A stretch of DNA of 9,864 nucleotides from Candidatus Babeliales bacterium (lineage in GTDB: Bacteria; Babelota; Babeliae; Babelales; CAIQNR01): NCBI GenBank assembly GCA_021735725.1, contig JAIPGS010000063.1:1-9864 (forward strand), read 5' to 3'. How positions within the stretch are numbered: the first letter of the stretch is position 1; each line of letters begins with the position of its first letter. The translations under genes were made by a program, and so were the position numbers. This document shows positions 1 to 4,477 of the stretch, piece by piece. The notes under the pieces are model-generated. The model saw only the letters and a list, made by a program, of their open reading frames with translations. It ran no database searches and had not been told where the DNA came from.

Positions 1-1
1 A

Positions 2-87
2 ACGTCGCATAATGGACTTAGCTATGTCAAGTCAGATTCCGCTATGCCATGATGCGAAAACTTGGCATAGCGCGTGTTATGCGGTGT
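2..87. other. attP: Candidate phage attachment site: two inverted dif-like XerC/XerD sites in a foldable hairpin
   Basis: On the plus strand, 2-12 ACGTCGCATAA (XerC-like arm), a 9-nt centre and 22-32 CTATGTCAAGT (XerD-like arm) form one site. On the minus strand, ACACCGCATAA (87-77), a 6-nt centre and CTATGCCAAGT (70-60) form a second. The arms resemble the two arms of classical dif (…CGCATAA and TTATGTTAAAT). The two sites are inverted, so in single strand the outer arms pair at 9 of 11 positions and the inner arms at 10 of 11, leaving the unequal centres as a bulge. This is the design known for the attP(+) hairpin of CTX phage, which host XerC/XerD use for integration. A competing stem pairs 40-49 with 63-72 perfectly. 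No integrase is encoded, which fits. The dif of the actual host is unknown, so this remains a strong inference. Confidence 0.65.
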
Positions 88-88
88 A

Positions 89-105
89 AATGCTCTCCAA
101 GCATT
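89..105. other. Small hairpin beside the attP candidate
   Basis: AATGCT (89-94) pairs perfectly with AGCATT (100-105) around a 5-nt loop CTCCA. It abuts the dif-like hairpin and may extend the folded structure of the single-stranded genome. No function is assigned. Confidence 0.45.
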
Positions 106-118
106 GTAACGTAACGTT

Positions 119-186
119 TAAGGACTTACAGGCACACGCGACGCCAGCCCCATGGACTGCCGGAGTGTGCGACTGCTAAGGACTTA
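119..186 (+). repeat. Direct repeat TAAGGACTTA x2 (plus a related copy at 10-20)
   Basis: TAAGGACTTA occurs at 119-128 and again at 177-186. The near-copy TAATGGACTTA lies at 10-20, in the centre of the left dif-like site. Between the two exact copies, GCACAC (132-137) and GTGTGC (165-170) form an inverted repeat. The arrangement could be protein-binding sites for recombination accessory factors or for Rep, but nothing decides between them. Confidence 0.4.
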
Positions 187-201
187 AAAAGTGGTTAACT
201 G

Positions 202-243
202 CACGGAATGTTTTACAGGAATAAAACTTCGTTTTGTTCCGTG
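202..243. other. Alternative hairpins, candidate replication or packaging structure
   Basis: CACGGAA (202-208) pairs with TTCCGTG (237-243). Inside, GGAATAAAAC (218-227) pairs at nine of ten positions with GTTTTGTTCC (231-240) around a 3-nt loop, so the two folds compete for the same bases. Filamentous phage intergenic regions carry such hairpins as the double- and single-strand origins and the packaging signal. Which role applies here cannot be told from sequence alone. Confidence 0.4.
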
Positions 244-257
244 AGGGGGTAAGCTGT

Positions 258-278
258 AGGGGGCGAGGTACGCCCCCT
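258..278. other. Perfect GC-rich hairpin, candidate origin or packaging signal
   Basis: AGGGGGCG (258-265) and CGCCCCCT (271-278) are perfect complements around the 5-nt loop AGGTA. This is the most stable short hairpin in the non-coding region, and it lies in a stretch clearly richer in GC than the genes. A Rep nick site in or near such a loop would be typical of rolling-circle replicons, and a packaging-signal hairpin is equally possible. There is no U-run, so it is not an intrinsic terminator. Confidence 0.45.
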
Positions 279-450
279 TAAGATAGAGTTTAAAGCCGTG
301 AGACATTTCAGGCATGGCGGAGTTTATAAACTTCAATAATCGTTCGCAGGATTCAATCTAGCACACTTCCAGAGTAATATCTTTTTGTATTTGAGGGCGC
401 GCGCGTAGCGCAGGCGTCTTTATATCGCGCGGGCACATTCTAATAGCCCG
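279..450. other. Non-coding stretch with palindrome and GC-alternating tract
   Basis: I see no gene here. It holds a perfect 12-bp palindrome AGTTTATAAACT (321-332) and an alternating purine-pyrimidine run of eight G/C steps at 397-407 in a GC-rich block (about 395-433). Base composition is unlike the AT-rich genes on either side, consistent with a structured cis-acting region. Confidence 0.4.
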
Positions 451-507
451 TTATATGCCCCATTTTGGGAAAAAGGTACTTTTTCGAGCTGAGAAATGGG
501 CATATAA
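451..507. other. Long nested inverted repeat downstream of the minus-strand operon
   Basis: TTATATGCCCCATTT (451-465) pairs with AAATGGGCATATAA (494-507) with one bulged C. Nested inside is AAAAAG-GTA-CTTTTT. It lies 12 bases beyond the stop of the minus-strand gene at 519-854 and may end that transcript, although no terminal U-run follows on the minus strand. The bulged, nested shape also recalls folded recombination sites such as integron attC, but the expected core triplets are not convincing. Confidence 0.45.
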
Positions 508-518
508 ATAATTATTTT

Positions 519-854
519 CTATTTAAAATAAAAGGTTTCTTTTGACACTATTAGTTTAAATACGTGATATTGTATTCTTATTTTTTCTCCATTTTCAACA
601 TAAAAGGTATATGATTCTGTTTTTTCTTTTTTTCTTTCTTCTACATTAAAAATATATTTATTATCCACGTTACCACAGTATTTAATTTTTATAATACTTG
701 TTTCTTTTTTCCCATTATTAACAAAAGATATAGGTGTTAAAACTGCTTGTCCAATTAATTTTTTAAGCTTTAAATTTTTTATCTTGACTATTTCAATATT
801 GTTTGCTAATACCTGTATACTGAGGCACAATAAAATTATTATTATTTTTTTCAT
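519..854 (-). CDS. Small secreted/periplasmic protein of unknown function
   Basis: I do not recognise a family for this 111-residue protein. The first ~17 residues (MKKIIIILLCLSIQVLA, then NN) are a clear Sec signal peptide with two lysines, an IIIILL core and a VLA end. The mature part is lysine-rich and looks beta-rich, with a single cysteine, so it is probably soluble in the periplasm or secreted. It lies 40 bp downstream of the repressor on the same strand and could share its transcript, although a TATAAT-like box in the gap may give it its own promoter. The ribosome site upstream of ATG is weak. Genes expressed with a phage repressor often change the lysogen, for example by excluding related phages or altering the surface; that is inference from position only. 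Confidence 0.7.
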   Translation of the reverse strand: MKKIIIILLCLSIQVLANNIEIVKIKNLKLKKLIGQAVLTPISFVNNGKKETSIIKIKYCGNVDNKYIFNVEERKKEKTESYTFYVENGEKIRIQYHVFKLIVSKETFYFK

Positions 855-894
855 AGCTTGTTCTATATTTAGATTTATATTTATATTATAATAT

Positions 895-1170
895 TTATTT
901 TTTAATGTTTATTTGATTGCTATCACCGACAATATTATTATTACCTTTAATGTATATGCCTTTTTCTTTTCTTTTTTCTGAAAGTCTATACACTTCCGAT
1001 GCTATTACAAAATTAGTTTTTGTTTTATCTTCATTTGTGATAATAACTTTTGTCAAGATGTTTCTTTTTATATAATCGTTTATTGCCTGTCTACTTACGT
1101 TTAAAATTTTTGCGGCATCTGCTTGCCGTATCAAGTCTCCGTGTAACGTTTTCGCTTCAAGATATGTCAT
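895..1170 (-). CDS. HTH transcriptional regulator, likely phage repressor
   Basis: This 91-residue protein carries a helix-turn-helix at about residues 14-39 (IRQADAAKILNVSRQAINDY), of the kind seen in excisionase/MerR-like and small phage repressors. A basic stretch (about 65-70) and the unusual asparagine-rich tail GNNNIVGDSNQINI follow; I cannot assign that tail a function, but it looks like a short beta-type assembly motif. It is divergent from the ssDNA-binding protein and rep genes. ATG is preceded by GAGGAT (1175-1180, minus strand), with a TATAAT -10 at 1204-1199. The CTTGAC/GTCAAG dyads in the divergent region overlap the rightward promoter and are its most likely operators. It is therefore the best candidate for the lysogeny or copy-control switch. 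Role by context, fold by motif. Confidence 0.82.
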   Translation of the reverse strand: MTYLEAKTLHGDLIRQADAAKILNVSRQAINDYIKRNILTKVIITNEDKTKTNFVIASEVYRLSEKRKEKGIYIKGNNNIVGDSNQINIKK

Positions 1171-1198
1171 TTTTATCCTCGTTGTTGTTTATTTTTAT

Positions 1199-1204
1199 AT
1201 TATA
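1199..1204 (-). promoter_or_regulatory. -10 box for the repressor operon
   Basis: On the minus strand this reads TATAAT, about 30 bases upstream of the repressor ATG. No good -35 is found 17 bp upstream (an oligo-T stretch ending CTTTTT), so the promoter would be weak or activator-dependent. Confidence 0.5.
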
Positions 1205-1249
1205 TCATTATTTCTTTCAAAAAAAAGCATTAAAAAAATTCCTTTTTTT

Positions 1250-1307
1250 CTTGACTTTACATTTGTCAAGTGATATTATGTTTTTATTCTGCTTGACTTT
1301 TGTCAAG
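1250..1307. promoter_or_regulatory. Twin operator dyads CTTGAC-N-GTCAAG
   Basis: Two inverted repeats share the same six-base arms: CTTGAC 1250-1255 with GTCAAG 1265-1270 (9-nt gap), and CTTGAC 1292-1297 with GTCAAG 1302-1307 (4-nt gap). The first overlaps the -35 of the rightward promoter and the second lies just past its expected start point, the placing expected of repressor sites. Extra half-sites GTCAAG occur at 1338-1343 next to the first gene's start and at 1052-1057 inside the repressor gene. Confidence 0.72.
1251..1279 (+). promoter_or_regulatory. Main rightward sigma-70-type promoter
   Basis: TTGACT (1251-1256) and TATTAT (1274-1279) are separated by exactly 17 bp, each within one mismatch of consensus. 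Transcription would start near 1286 and read into the ssDNA-binding protein and rep genes. A second TTGACT at 1293-1298 has no good -10. Confidence 0.72.
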
Positions 1308-1344
1308 TAAAAATTTTTAACTTTTTTAACAAAAGGGGTCAAGT

Positions 1345-1665
1345 ATGAAACGTTTTATACTTCCAATGTCCGATATGCATATCGAGGAAATCCTAACTCG
1401 CGACATCAAAAATTCCAACAAAGATGTTGTCGGACAAAAAACGCTTGCTAAACTCGAATACCTTGGCGGGTTTGTCATGCTCGAAGTTGATAAAGGTTAT
1501 GCAGATGCAAATCTCAAGGTCGGTATGATTGGCGAGGCTTCCGTTAGCATGGAACCTGCTATGTCCGGTAAAACTATCACCATGAAAGACGGAAATTCTT
1601 TTGGTATTGTTGATACTGGTTTTGACAATTTCAAACTCGTAGGATTCACACCTAAAAAGAATTAA
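1345..1665 (+). CDS. Probable phage single-stranded-DNA-binding protein (gpV-like)
   Basis: This 106-residue protein has the size and place of the ssDNA-binding protein of filamentous phages, which coats the newly made viral strand and hands it to the assembly machinery. The sequence from about residue 30 onward alternates hydrophobic and polar residues with many glycines (LEYLGGFVMLEVD, IGEASVSMEP, FKLVGF), as expected for a small all-beta OB-type fold. There is no signal peptide or membrane span. ATG 1345 follows AAGGGG (1333-1338) and is the first gene after the main promoter. Rep begins 12 bp after its stop and starts with an attenuator-like hairpin, which would let this gene be expressed in excess, as the stoichiometric role requires. 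I see no diagnostic motif, so the assignment rests on size, composition and order. Confidence 0.6.
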   Translation: MKRFILPMSDMHIEEILTRDIKNSNKDVVGQKTLAKLEYLGGFVMLEVDKGYADANLKVGMIGEASVSMEPAMSGKTITMKDGNSFGIVDTGFDNFKLVGFTPKKN

Positions 1666-1671
1666 AGGATT

Positions 1672-1780
1672 CCGGCAATGCAAAAAAACATTGAAGACTA
1701 TGATGCAGTATTGCCGATAATTACAGAACCCGGCTTGTCTATTGACCGCTTAACAATGTTGATATACTCGCCGGGTTTTT
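1672..1780 (+). promoter_or_regulatory. Attenuator-like mutually exclusive hairpins at the start of rep
   Basis: Four complementary segments lie in a row. CGGCAAT (1673-1679, including the first two bases of the rep ATG) pairs with ATTGCCG (1710-1716). AACCCGGC (1727-1734) pairs perfectly with GCCGGGTT (1770-1777), which runs into a TTTTT tract (1776-1780). Segment one (CCGGC) can also pair with segment four (GCCGG). One fold hides the start codon, and the other resembles an intrinsic terminator inside the first 35 codons. Confidence 0.5.
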
Positions 1781-2787
1781 CTTGTTATGAAGCAGACGAA
1801 AATTATCGTGATGCAAATGGAGTTAGGACACGAGACATGATTAACGCTTTTCACAAAGTTATTGAAAAGATTTTTAAAGGTTCTGATTTAGAGCCTGAAA
1901 AAATAGAATACTCCATGCAAACCAAACTTTATTTGTATCACTATAGAATTTGCGATGTTGATATTCAATTTTGTACTAAAATGCCTAAAACTAAACGTAT
2001 TGACGATGAGGGTTATATTGAGGTTTGGGGCGACGATGACAATAAAGACAAAGGCTATATGTATGAATATTATTGTAATGATTATAATATTCGAGTTGAA
2101 TATAATCCCAACAAAGCCGACATTTCGAAACTTAACTCTCTTTTAGATTGGATTGGAAACAATTTTTATGCTCACTATAAATGTTCTAAGTTTATAAAAA
2201 TTTCTCGTATTGACTTTGCTTTTGATTATCCTGAGGCTCTCAATCCATGTCTTTTTAATTTTAAGCTCTCCCGTAAATGGAATAATACAGGTTCAGCACA
2301 AAACGGAGTTGAAACTGTATATTTTGGAGCACAAAAAAGCAAATTTCATCTTGTTGTTTACAACAAAAAAGAGGAGTATGAAAAGAAGCAGAATATTTAT
2401 TATTCCGGTGCTTATTTATGGCGTGTTGAACTCCGTTGTCATCATACATGGTTTATTCACGAATTGCCTGAAATAGGTTTACGGGTAATGCCTCGCATTG
2501 AAATTTTTAATACTGGTCGCATGGATTCAGACTGGCAGTATAATTTAATGCTTGAAAATGCTATGCAATGGGGCATTAAAACGGTTCTTTCAAAGCTTCC
2601 AAGAACGACTAGAGACCGCTATTTAGCCAAGTATCGCAATTCTTCTTGTCCTATTGTTCATCCTGGCGATTTGTACTTGCAAAACTTCCGTGGATTGTGG
2701 GATATTGAAAGAGATAAGATTTTAAAAACTTTTGGATTCGAGCCGGAACAGTTTTGTTCTCGGGCTGTCTCGGATTCTAAACTTTAA
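1678..2787 (+). CDS. Rolling-circle replication initiator, Rep_trans family
   Basis: This 369-residue protein starts rolling-circle replication by nicking the origin and staying bound through a tyrosine. The family hallmarks of Rep_trans (Pfam PF02486) are in order: ISRIDFAFDYP (175-185) with the conserved D-x-x-x-D pattern, FHLVVYNKKEEY (223-234) with the likely catalytic Tyr228 in the usual Y-x-K context, and YLWRVELR (246-253) with the R-x-E-x-R signature. The N-terminal ~90 residues are less conserved and could bind the origin. Length is typical for inovirus and plasmid members. AAGGAT (1665-1670) precedes ATG by 7 nt. The gene replaces Ff gene II in function. Its start overlaps an attenuator-like fold. 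The nick site was not identified; hairpins at 202-278 are candidates. Confidence 0.93.
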   Translation: MQKNIEDYDAVLPIITEPGLSIDRLTMLIYSPGFSCYEADENYRDANGVRTRDMINAFHKVIEKIFKGSDLEPEKIEYSMQTKLYLYHYRICDVDIQFCTKMPKTKRIDDEGYIEVWGDDDNKDKGYMYEYYCNDYNIRVEYNPNKADISKLNSLLDWIGNNFYAHYKCSKFIKISRIDFAFDYPEALNPCLFNFKLSRKWNNTGSAQNGVETVYFGAQKSKFHLVVYNKKEEYEKKQNIYYSGAYLWRVELRCHHTWFIHELPEIGLRVMPRIEIFNTGRMDSDWQYNLMLENAMQWGIKTVLSKLPRTTRDRYLAKYRNSSCPIVHPGDLYLQNFRGLWDIERDKILKTFGFEPEQFCSRAVSDSKL

Positions 2788-2801
2788 CAAAGGGGTTTGT
2801 T

Positions 2802-2975
2802 ATGAGTGAAAAAAGAAATAACAAAATTATTATTCAGGTTTCTAATGAGGAGTTAAAACAACTAGAACGAGCTGCCGAATCAGATATGCGCACTCTTTCA
2901 AATTTTGTTTTTAGATATGCAATGGTTCGAGCTCGTAAGGTTTGCACTTGTCTTGATATCAACAAAAAAAAATAG
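2802..2975 (+). CDS. Small ribbon-helix-helix (CopG/Arc-like) protein
   Basis: This is a 57-residue ORF starting MSEKRNNKIIIQVSNEELKQ. A short beta strand (KIIIQVS) is followed by two helices with the pattern EELKQLERAAESDMRTLSNFVFRYAM, typical of CopG/Arc/MetJ DNA-binding proteins, which dimerise through the strand and place it in the major groove. AGGGG (2791-2795) lies six bases before ATG, and the gene begins 14 bp after rep, so the two are co-transcribed. The C-terminus has two cysteines (KVCTCLD), an odd detail. A role in rep copy control, as for plasmid CopG, is suggested by position. Confidence 0.78.
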   Translation: MSEKRNNKIIIQVSNEELKQLERAAESDMRTLSNFVFRYAMVRARKVCTCLDINKKK

Positions 2976-2982
2976 GTTTGTT

Positions 2983-3120
2983 ATGAAATTTGAAATTTTA
3001 TCATTCAGGAAAGAGAACGGCAGAATCACAGCTATTTATCGCAACCAAAAAACAGGCGGAACTTTTATAGTTCAGCCGAATGATAACAAAAAGCGTTCCA
3101 GGAAAAGCGCTGCAGCTTAA
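2983..3120 (+). CDS. Small basic protein of unknown function (45 aa)
   Basis: A 45-residue ORF (MKFEILSFRKENGRITAIYR...) follows the RHH gene by seven bases. The AGG of its weak ribosome site overlaps the previous stop (TAGG, 2973-2976), suggesting coupled translation. The first ~33 residues read as two or three beta strands with a GGTF turn, and the last dozen are basic (KKRSRKSAAA). I know no family. Its 3' end runs into the 44-bp repeat array: the codons for NDNKK contain the first GATAAC node, so the C-terminus may be set by the repeat rather than by protein function. A longer upstream reading frame (from 2905) would overlap the RHH gene and lacks a ribosome site. Confidence 0.55.
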   Translation: MKFEILSFRKENGRITAIYRNQKTGGTFIVQPNDNKKRSRKSAAA

Positions 3121-3185
3121 AAAATGTTATCAAAAAGTTATACTGCAAATTTAGATCAGAAAGTTTAATGATAACAAACGATAAC
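3082..3185 (-). repeat. Short array of 44-bp-spaced GWTAWC sites (array 1)
   Basis: Palindromic GATAAC/GTTATC nodes flanked by A/T runs occur at 3082, 3126 and 3170, spaced exactly 44 bp, with a further node at 3180. Read on the minus strand, the units match those at 9227-9509. The unit 3175-3132 aligns with 9237-9280 at 27 of 44 positions by hand, sharing CTTTTCTGATC-like and TGC-A blocks. The unit 3131-3088 shares CTGCAG, TTCCTGG and GCTTTTT with 9460-9503. The nodes end five bases before the Shine-Dalgarno sequence of the next RHH gene, so they may be its operator. Confidence 0.75.
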
Positions 3186-3202
3186 AAAAAGGGGGTTGAG
3201 TT

Positions 3203-3484
3203 ATGGTTAAGAAAAAAGACAGGAACGAAAGCACAACTGTAATTCTTCGGGAATTCAATTGTGAGTTGATTGAGAAGTTAAAAAAGTTTACCAATGAGAA
3301 AACGGCCAGCAAGGCAATCATGCTTGTATGTGCTCGATACTTATCAATTGAAAAGCTTGCTGATGAACAGCGAGAAAAAATTGATAATTTGGAATCTGAT
3401 TTATCTGAAATTAAATCTTTAATCAGAGACCATTATATAGCCAGTGAATCTATTAAAAGATTTATAGGAATCAAAGGTGATTAA
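3203..3484 (+). CDS. RHH-type DNA-binding protein with C-terminal coiled coil
   Basis: This 93-residue protein appears to have two parts. Residues about 8-47 (TTVILREFNCELIEKL, then a helix ending IMLVCARYL) fit a ribbon-helix-helix fold. Residues about 50-80 (IEKLADEQREKIDNLESDLSEI) have heptad spacing of hydrophobics and should form a coiled coil, allowing higher-order assembly. A strong GGGGGTT ribosome site (3191-3197) precedes ATG. The 44-bp repeat array lies immediately upstream, its last two nodes directly before the ribosome site. An RHH protein plus neighbouring repeated palindromes is the arrangement of plasmid partition or autoregulated operators, so this protein is the first candidate to bind the array. 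That link is inference. Confidence 0.68.
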   Translation: MVKKKDRNESTTVILREFNCELIEKLKKFTNEKTASKAIMLVCARYLSIEKLADEQREKIDNLESDLSEIKSLIRDHYIASESIKRFIGIKGD

Positions 3485-3485
3485 A

Positions 3486-3794
3486 ATGCAAAATAATATT
3501 AATGAAATTTATTCGAACATACTGGAAAGTATCCGCTTAAAGATTGTTTCTGACTTTGGTTCTGTGTCTGCATTTTGCCGGGAAAAAGGCTTTAGACCGG
3601 AAGTGCTTTCTAGGGTGTTTAACGGTGCTCAAAATCTTAGCTTAACTCACTATATAAGAATACTGGTAAGCCTCGGTGTATTGACACCCGATGTCAATAT
3701 TAATTTTGATGCAAATTTGACCGTAATTGACTATTTGAAAATTGACCATAATTCAATTAGTCAAAGTTTTTTAACAATGATTTTAATAGGGTAG
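3486..3794 (+). CDS. Xre/Cro-like HTH regulator
   Basis: This 102-residue protein has a central segment FGSVSAFCREKGFRPEVLSR followed by a VFNG-type turn and a LSLTHYIRILVSLGV helix. That matches the second to fifth helices of Cro/C1-type HTH proteins (…F…..g.....LSr…NG….ltl….ril.aLg). I choose ATG 3486 because AAAGG (3473-3477) is correctly spaced for it. A GTG at 3477, overlapping the previous gene, would add three residues. It overlaps no other gene and follows the RHH gene directly, so it belongs to the replication/regulation block. It may oppose the divergent repressor or control the late module; the target site is unknown. Confidence 0.72.
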   Translation: MQNNINEIYSNILESIRLKIVSDFGSVSAFCREKGFRPEVLSRVFNGAQNLSLTHYIRILVSLGVLTPDVNINFDANLTVIDYLKIDHNSISQSFLTMILIG

Positions 3795-3801
3795 GGGCAA
3801 T

Positions 3802-3981
3802 ATGATTATTATTATTTCAATGATAATACTTGTTAATGTTTTTTTGATTCATTTTTTTGTTCTTGAAAAGACAGCAGAATGTTCAAGTAATTCCATGTTT
3901 TTATATATCGTTATTTACGTTGTTTTAGCTTTGTTATATTTCGTTTGGCAATATATAAAACGTCGGTGGCAAGGAGAGTAA
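3802..3981 (+). CDS. Small two-span membrane protein, possible pVII/pIX-type minor coat
   Basis: This is a 59-residue ORF starting MIIIISMIILVNVFLIHFFV. It has two hydrophobic segments (residues 1-20 and 33-50) separated by a short polar loop with a cysteine, and a basic end (YIKRRWQGE). GTAGGGG (3791-3797) is the ribosome site. In Ff phages two tiny hydrophobic proteins, pVII and pIX, are encoded just before the major coat and form the tip that emerges first. This gene and the next occupy that place. Ff proteins have one span rather than two, so the match is by position and character only. Confidence 0.6.
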   Translation: MIIIISMIILVNVFLIHFFVLEKTAECSSNSMFLYIVIYVVLALLYFVWQYIKRRWQGE

Positions 3982-3983
3982 TA

Positions 3984-4142
3984 TTGGAACCTGATTGGAA
4001 TTTAGGCTTTAATTTTTCACTTTTAGGAATAGTTCGGCTTGGTTTTGGTTGTGCTTTTTTTGTTTGGGTCATGGCGCGCGTGATACGAGCAATAATAGCA
4101 ATATTTCAATCAAGAAATGGTCGAATTCGTATAGAAAAGTAA
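3984..4142 (+). CDS. Small membrane protein, possible minor coat (TTG start)
   Basis: This is a 52-residue ORF. I place the start at TTG 3984, seven bases after GGAG (3973-3976), which itself overlaps the end of the previous gene. An in-frame TTG at 3945 has no ribosome site. The product (MEPDWNLGFN...) has a short acidic N-terminus, one hydrophobic span (about 13-40) and a basic tail (FQSRNGRIRIEK), the charge pattern of inovirus minor coat proteins inserted N-out. It lies 23 bp before the major coat gene. The use of TTG suggests low-level translation, in keeping with a protein needed in few copies. Confidence 0.58.
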   Translation: MEPDWNLGFNFSLLGIVRLGFGCAFFVWVMARVIRAIIAIFQSRNGRIRIEK

Positions 4143-4165
4143 AACAAACAAAGGGAGTATTAAAA

Positions 4166-4465
4166 ATGCTCAAGAAAGTAAAAACTGTTGTAATCGGCTC
4201 TTGTGAGTGGGTTTGTCGTAAAGCTAAGAAATTGGCTGTTTGGGTTGTTGGTGGAACTGCTTTACTGGTTGGCTCTGATGCAAGTGCCGCTCTCGCCGAT
4301 TTTGTATCTACGGATGCAACATCTGGTGAACCATCCATTGATGCTTCTGTGATTACTAACTTCATGAAAGATGCAGTAGTTGCCGCCTATGGTAGCTGGA
4401 TAACTCTTGCCATGATTTTTGTAATCGTGAGCATTGTACTCTGGATTCTTTTCAAGAAGAAATAA
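4166..4465 (+). CDS. Major coat protein precursor (pVIII-like)
   Basis: This 99-residue precursor forms the virion tube. A long signal region (residues 1-41) has a basic start (MLKKVK), a second basic patch (RKAKK, 18-22), a hydrophobic core VWVVGGTALLV and an A-S-A cleavage motif at 39-41. The mature protein of about 58 residues begins ALADFVSTD. It has an acidic amphipathic N-terminus exposed outside, a membrane span (about 77-95, SWITLAMIFVIVSIVLWILF) and a KKK tail to contact DNA, the plan of Ff pVIII (50 residues). GGGAG (4153-4157) precedes ATG 4166. The ORF can be extended upstream to 4049, but that part lacks a ribosome site and overlaps the previous gene. A terminator-like hairpin follows. 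High confidence from architecture and gene order. Confidence 0.9.
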   Translation: MLKKVKTVVIGSCEWVCRKAKKLAVWVVGGTALLVGSDASAALADFVSTDATSGEPSIDASVITNFMKDAVVAAYGSWITLAMIFVIVSIVLWILFKKK

Positions 4466-4477
4466 GGAACTCCGGCT

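Larger units (their letters stand above)
1..139. repeat. Terminal direct repeat, left copy (circular closure)
   Basis: These 139 bases are identical to 9726-9864. The simplest reading is a circular molecule of 9,725 bp whose assembled sequence overlaps itself. A tandem prophage array would look the same. The copy starts one base before the left dif-like arm, which may be chance or may mean that assembly broke where integrated and free forms diverge. Confidence 0.93.

Noticed and set aside
1050..1310. Plus-strand open frame across the repressor gene and operator region
   Set aside because: It is antisense to the repressor and covers both the promoter and the dyads, with no ribosome site. It is a shadow.
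1393..1683. Minus-strand open frame opposite the ssDNA-binding protein gene
   Set aside because: Antisense to a well-placed gene with a good ribosome site; no start signal of its own.
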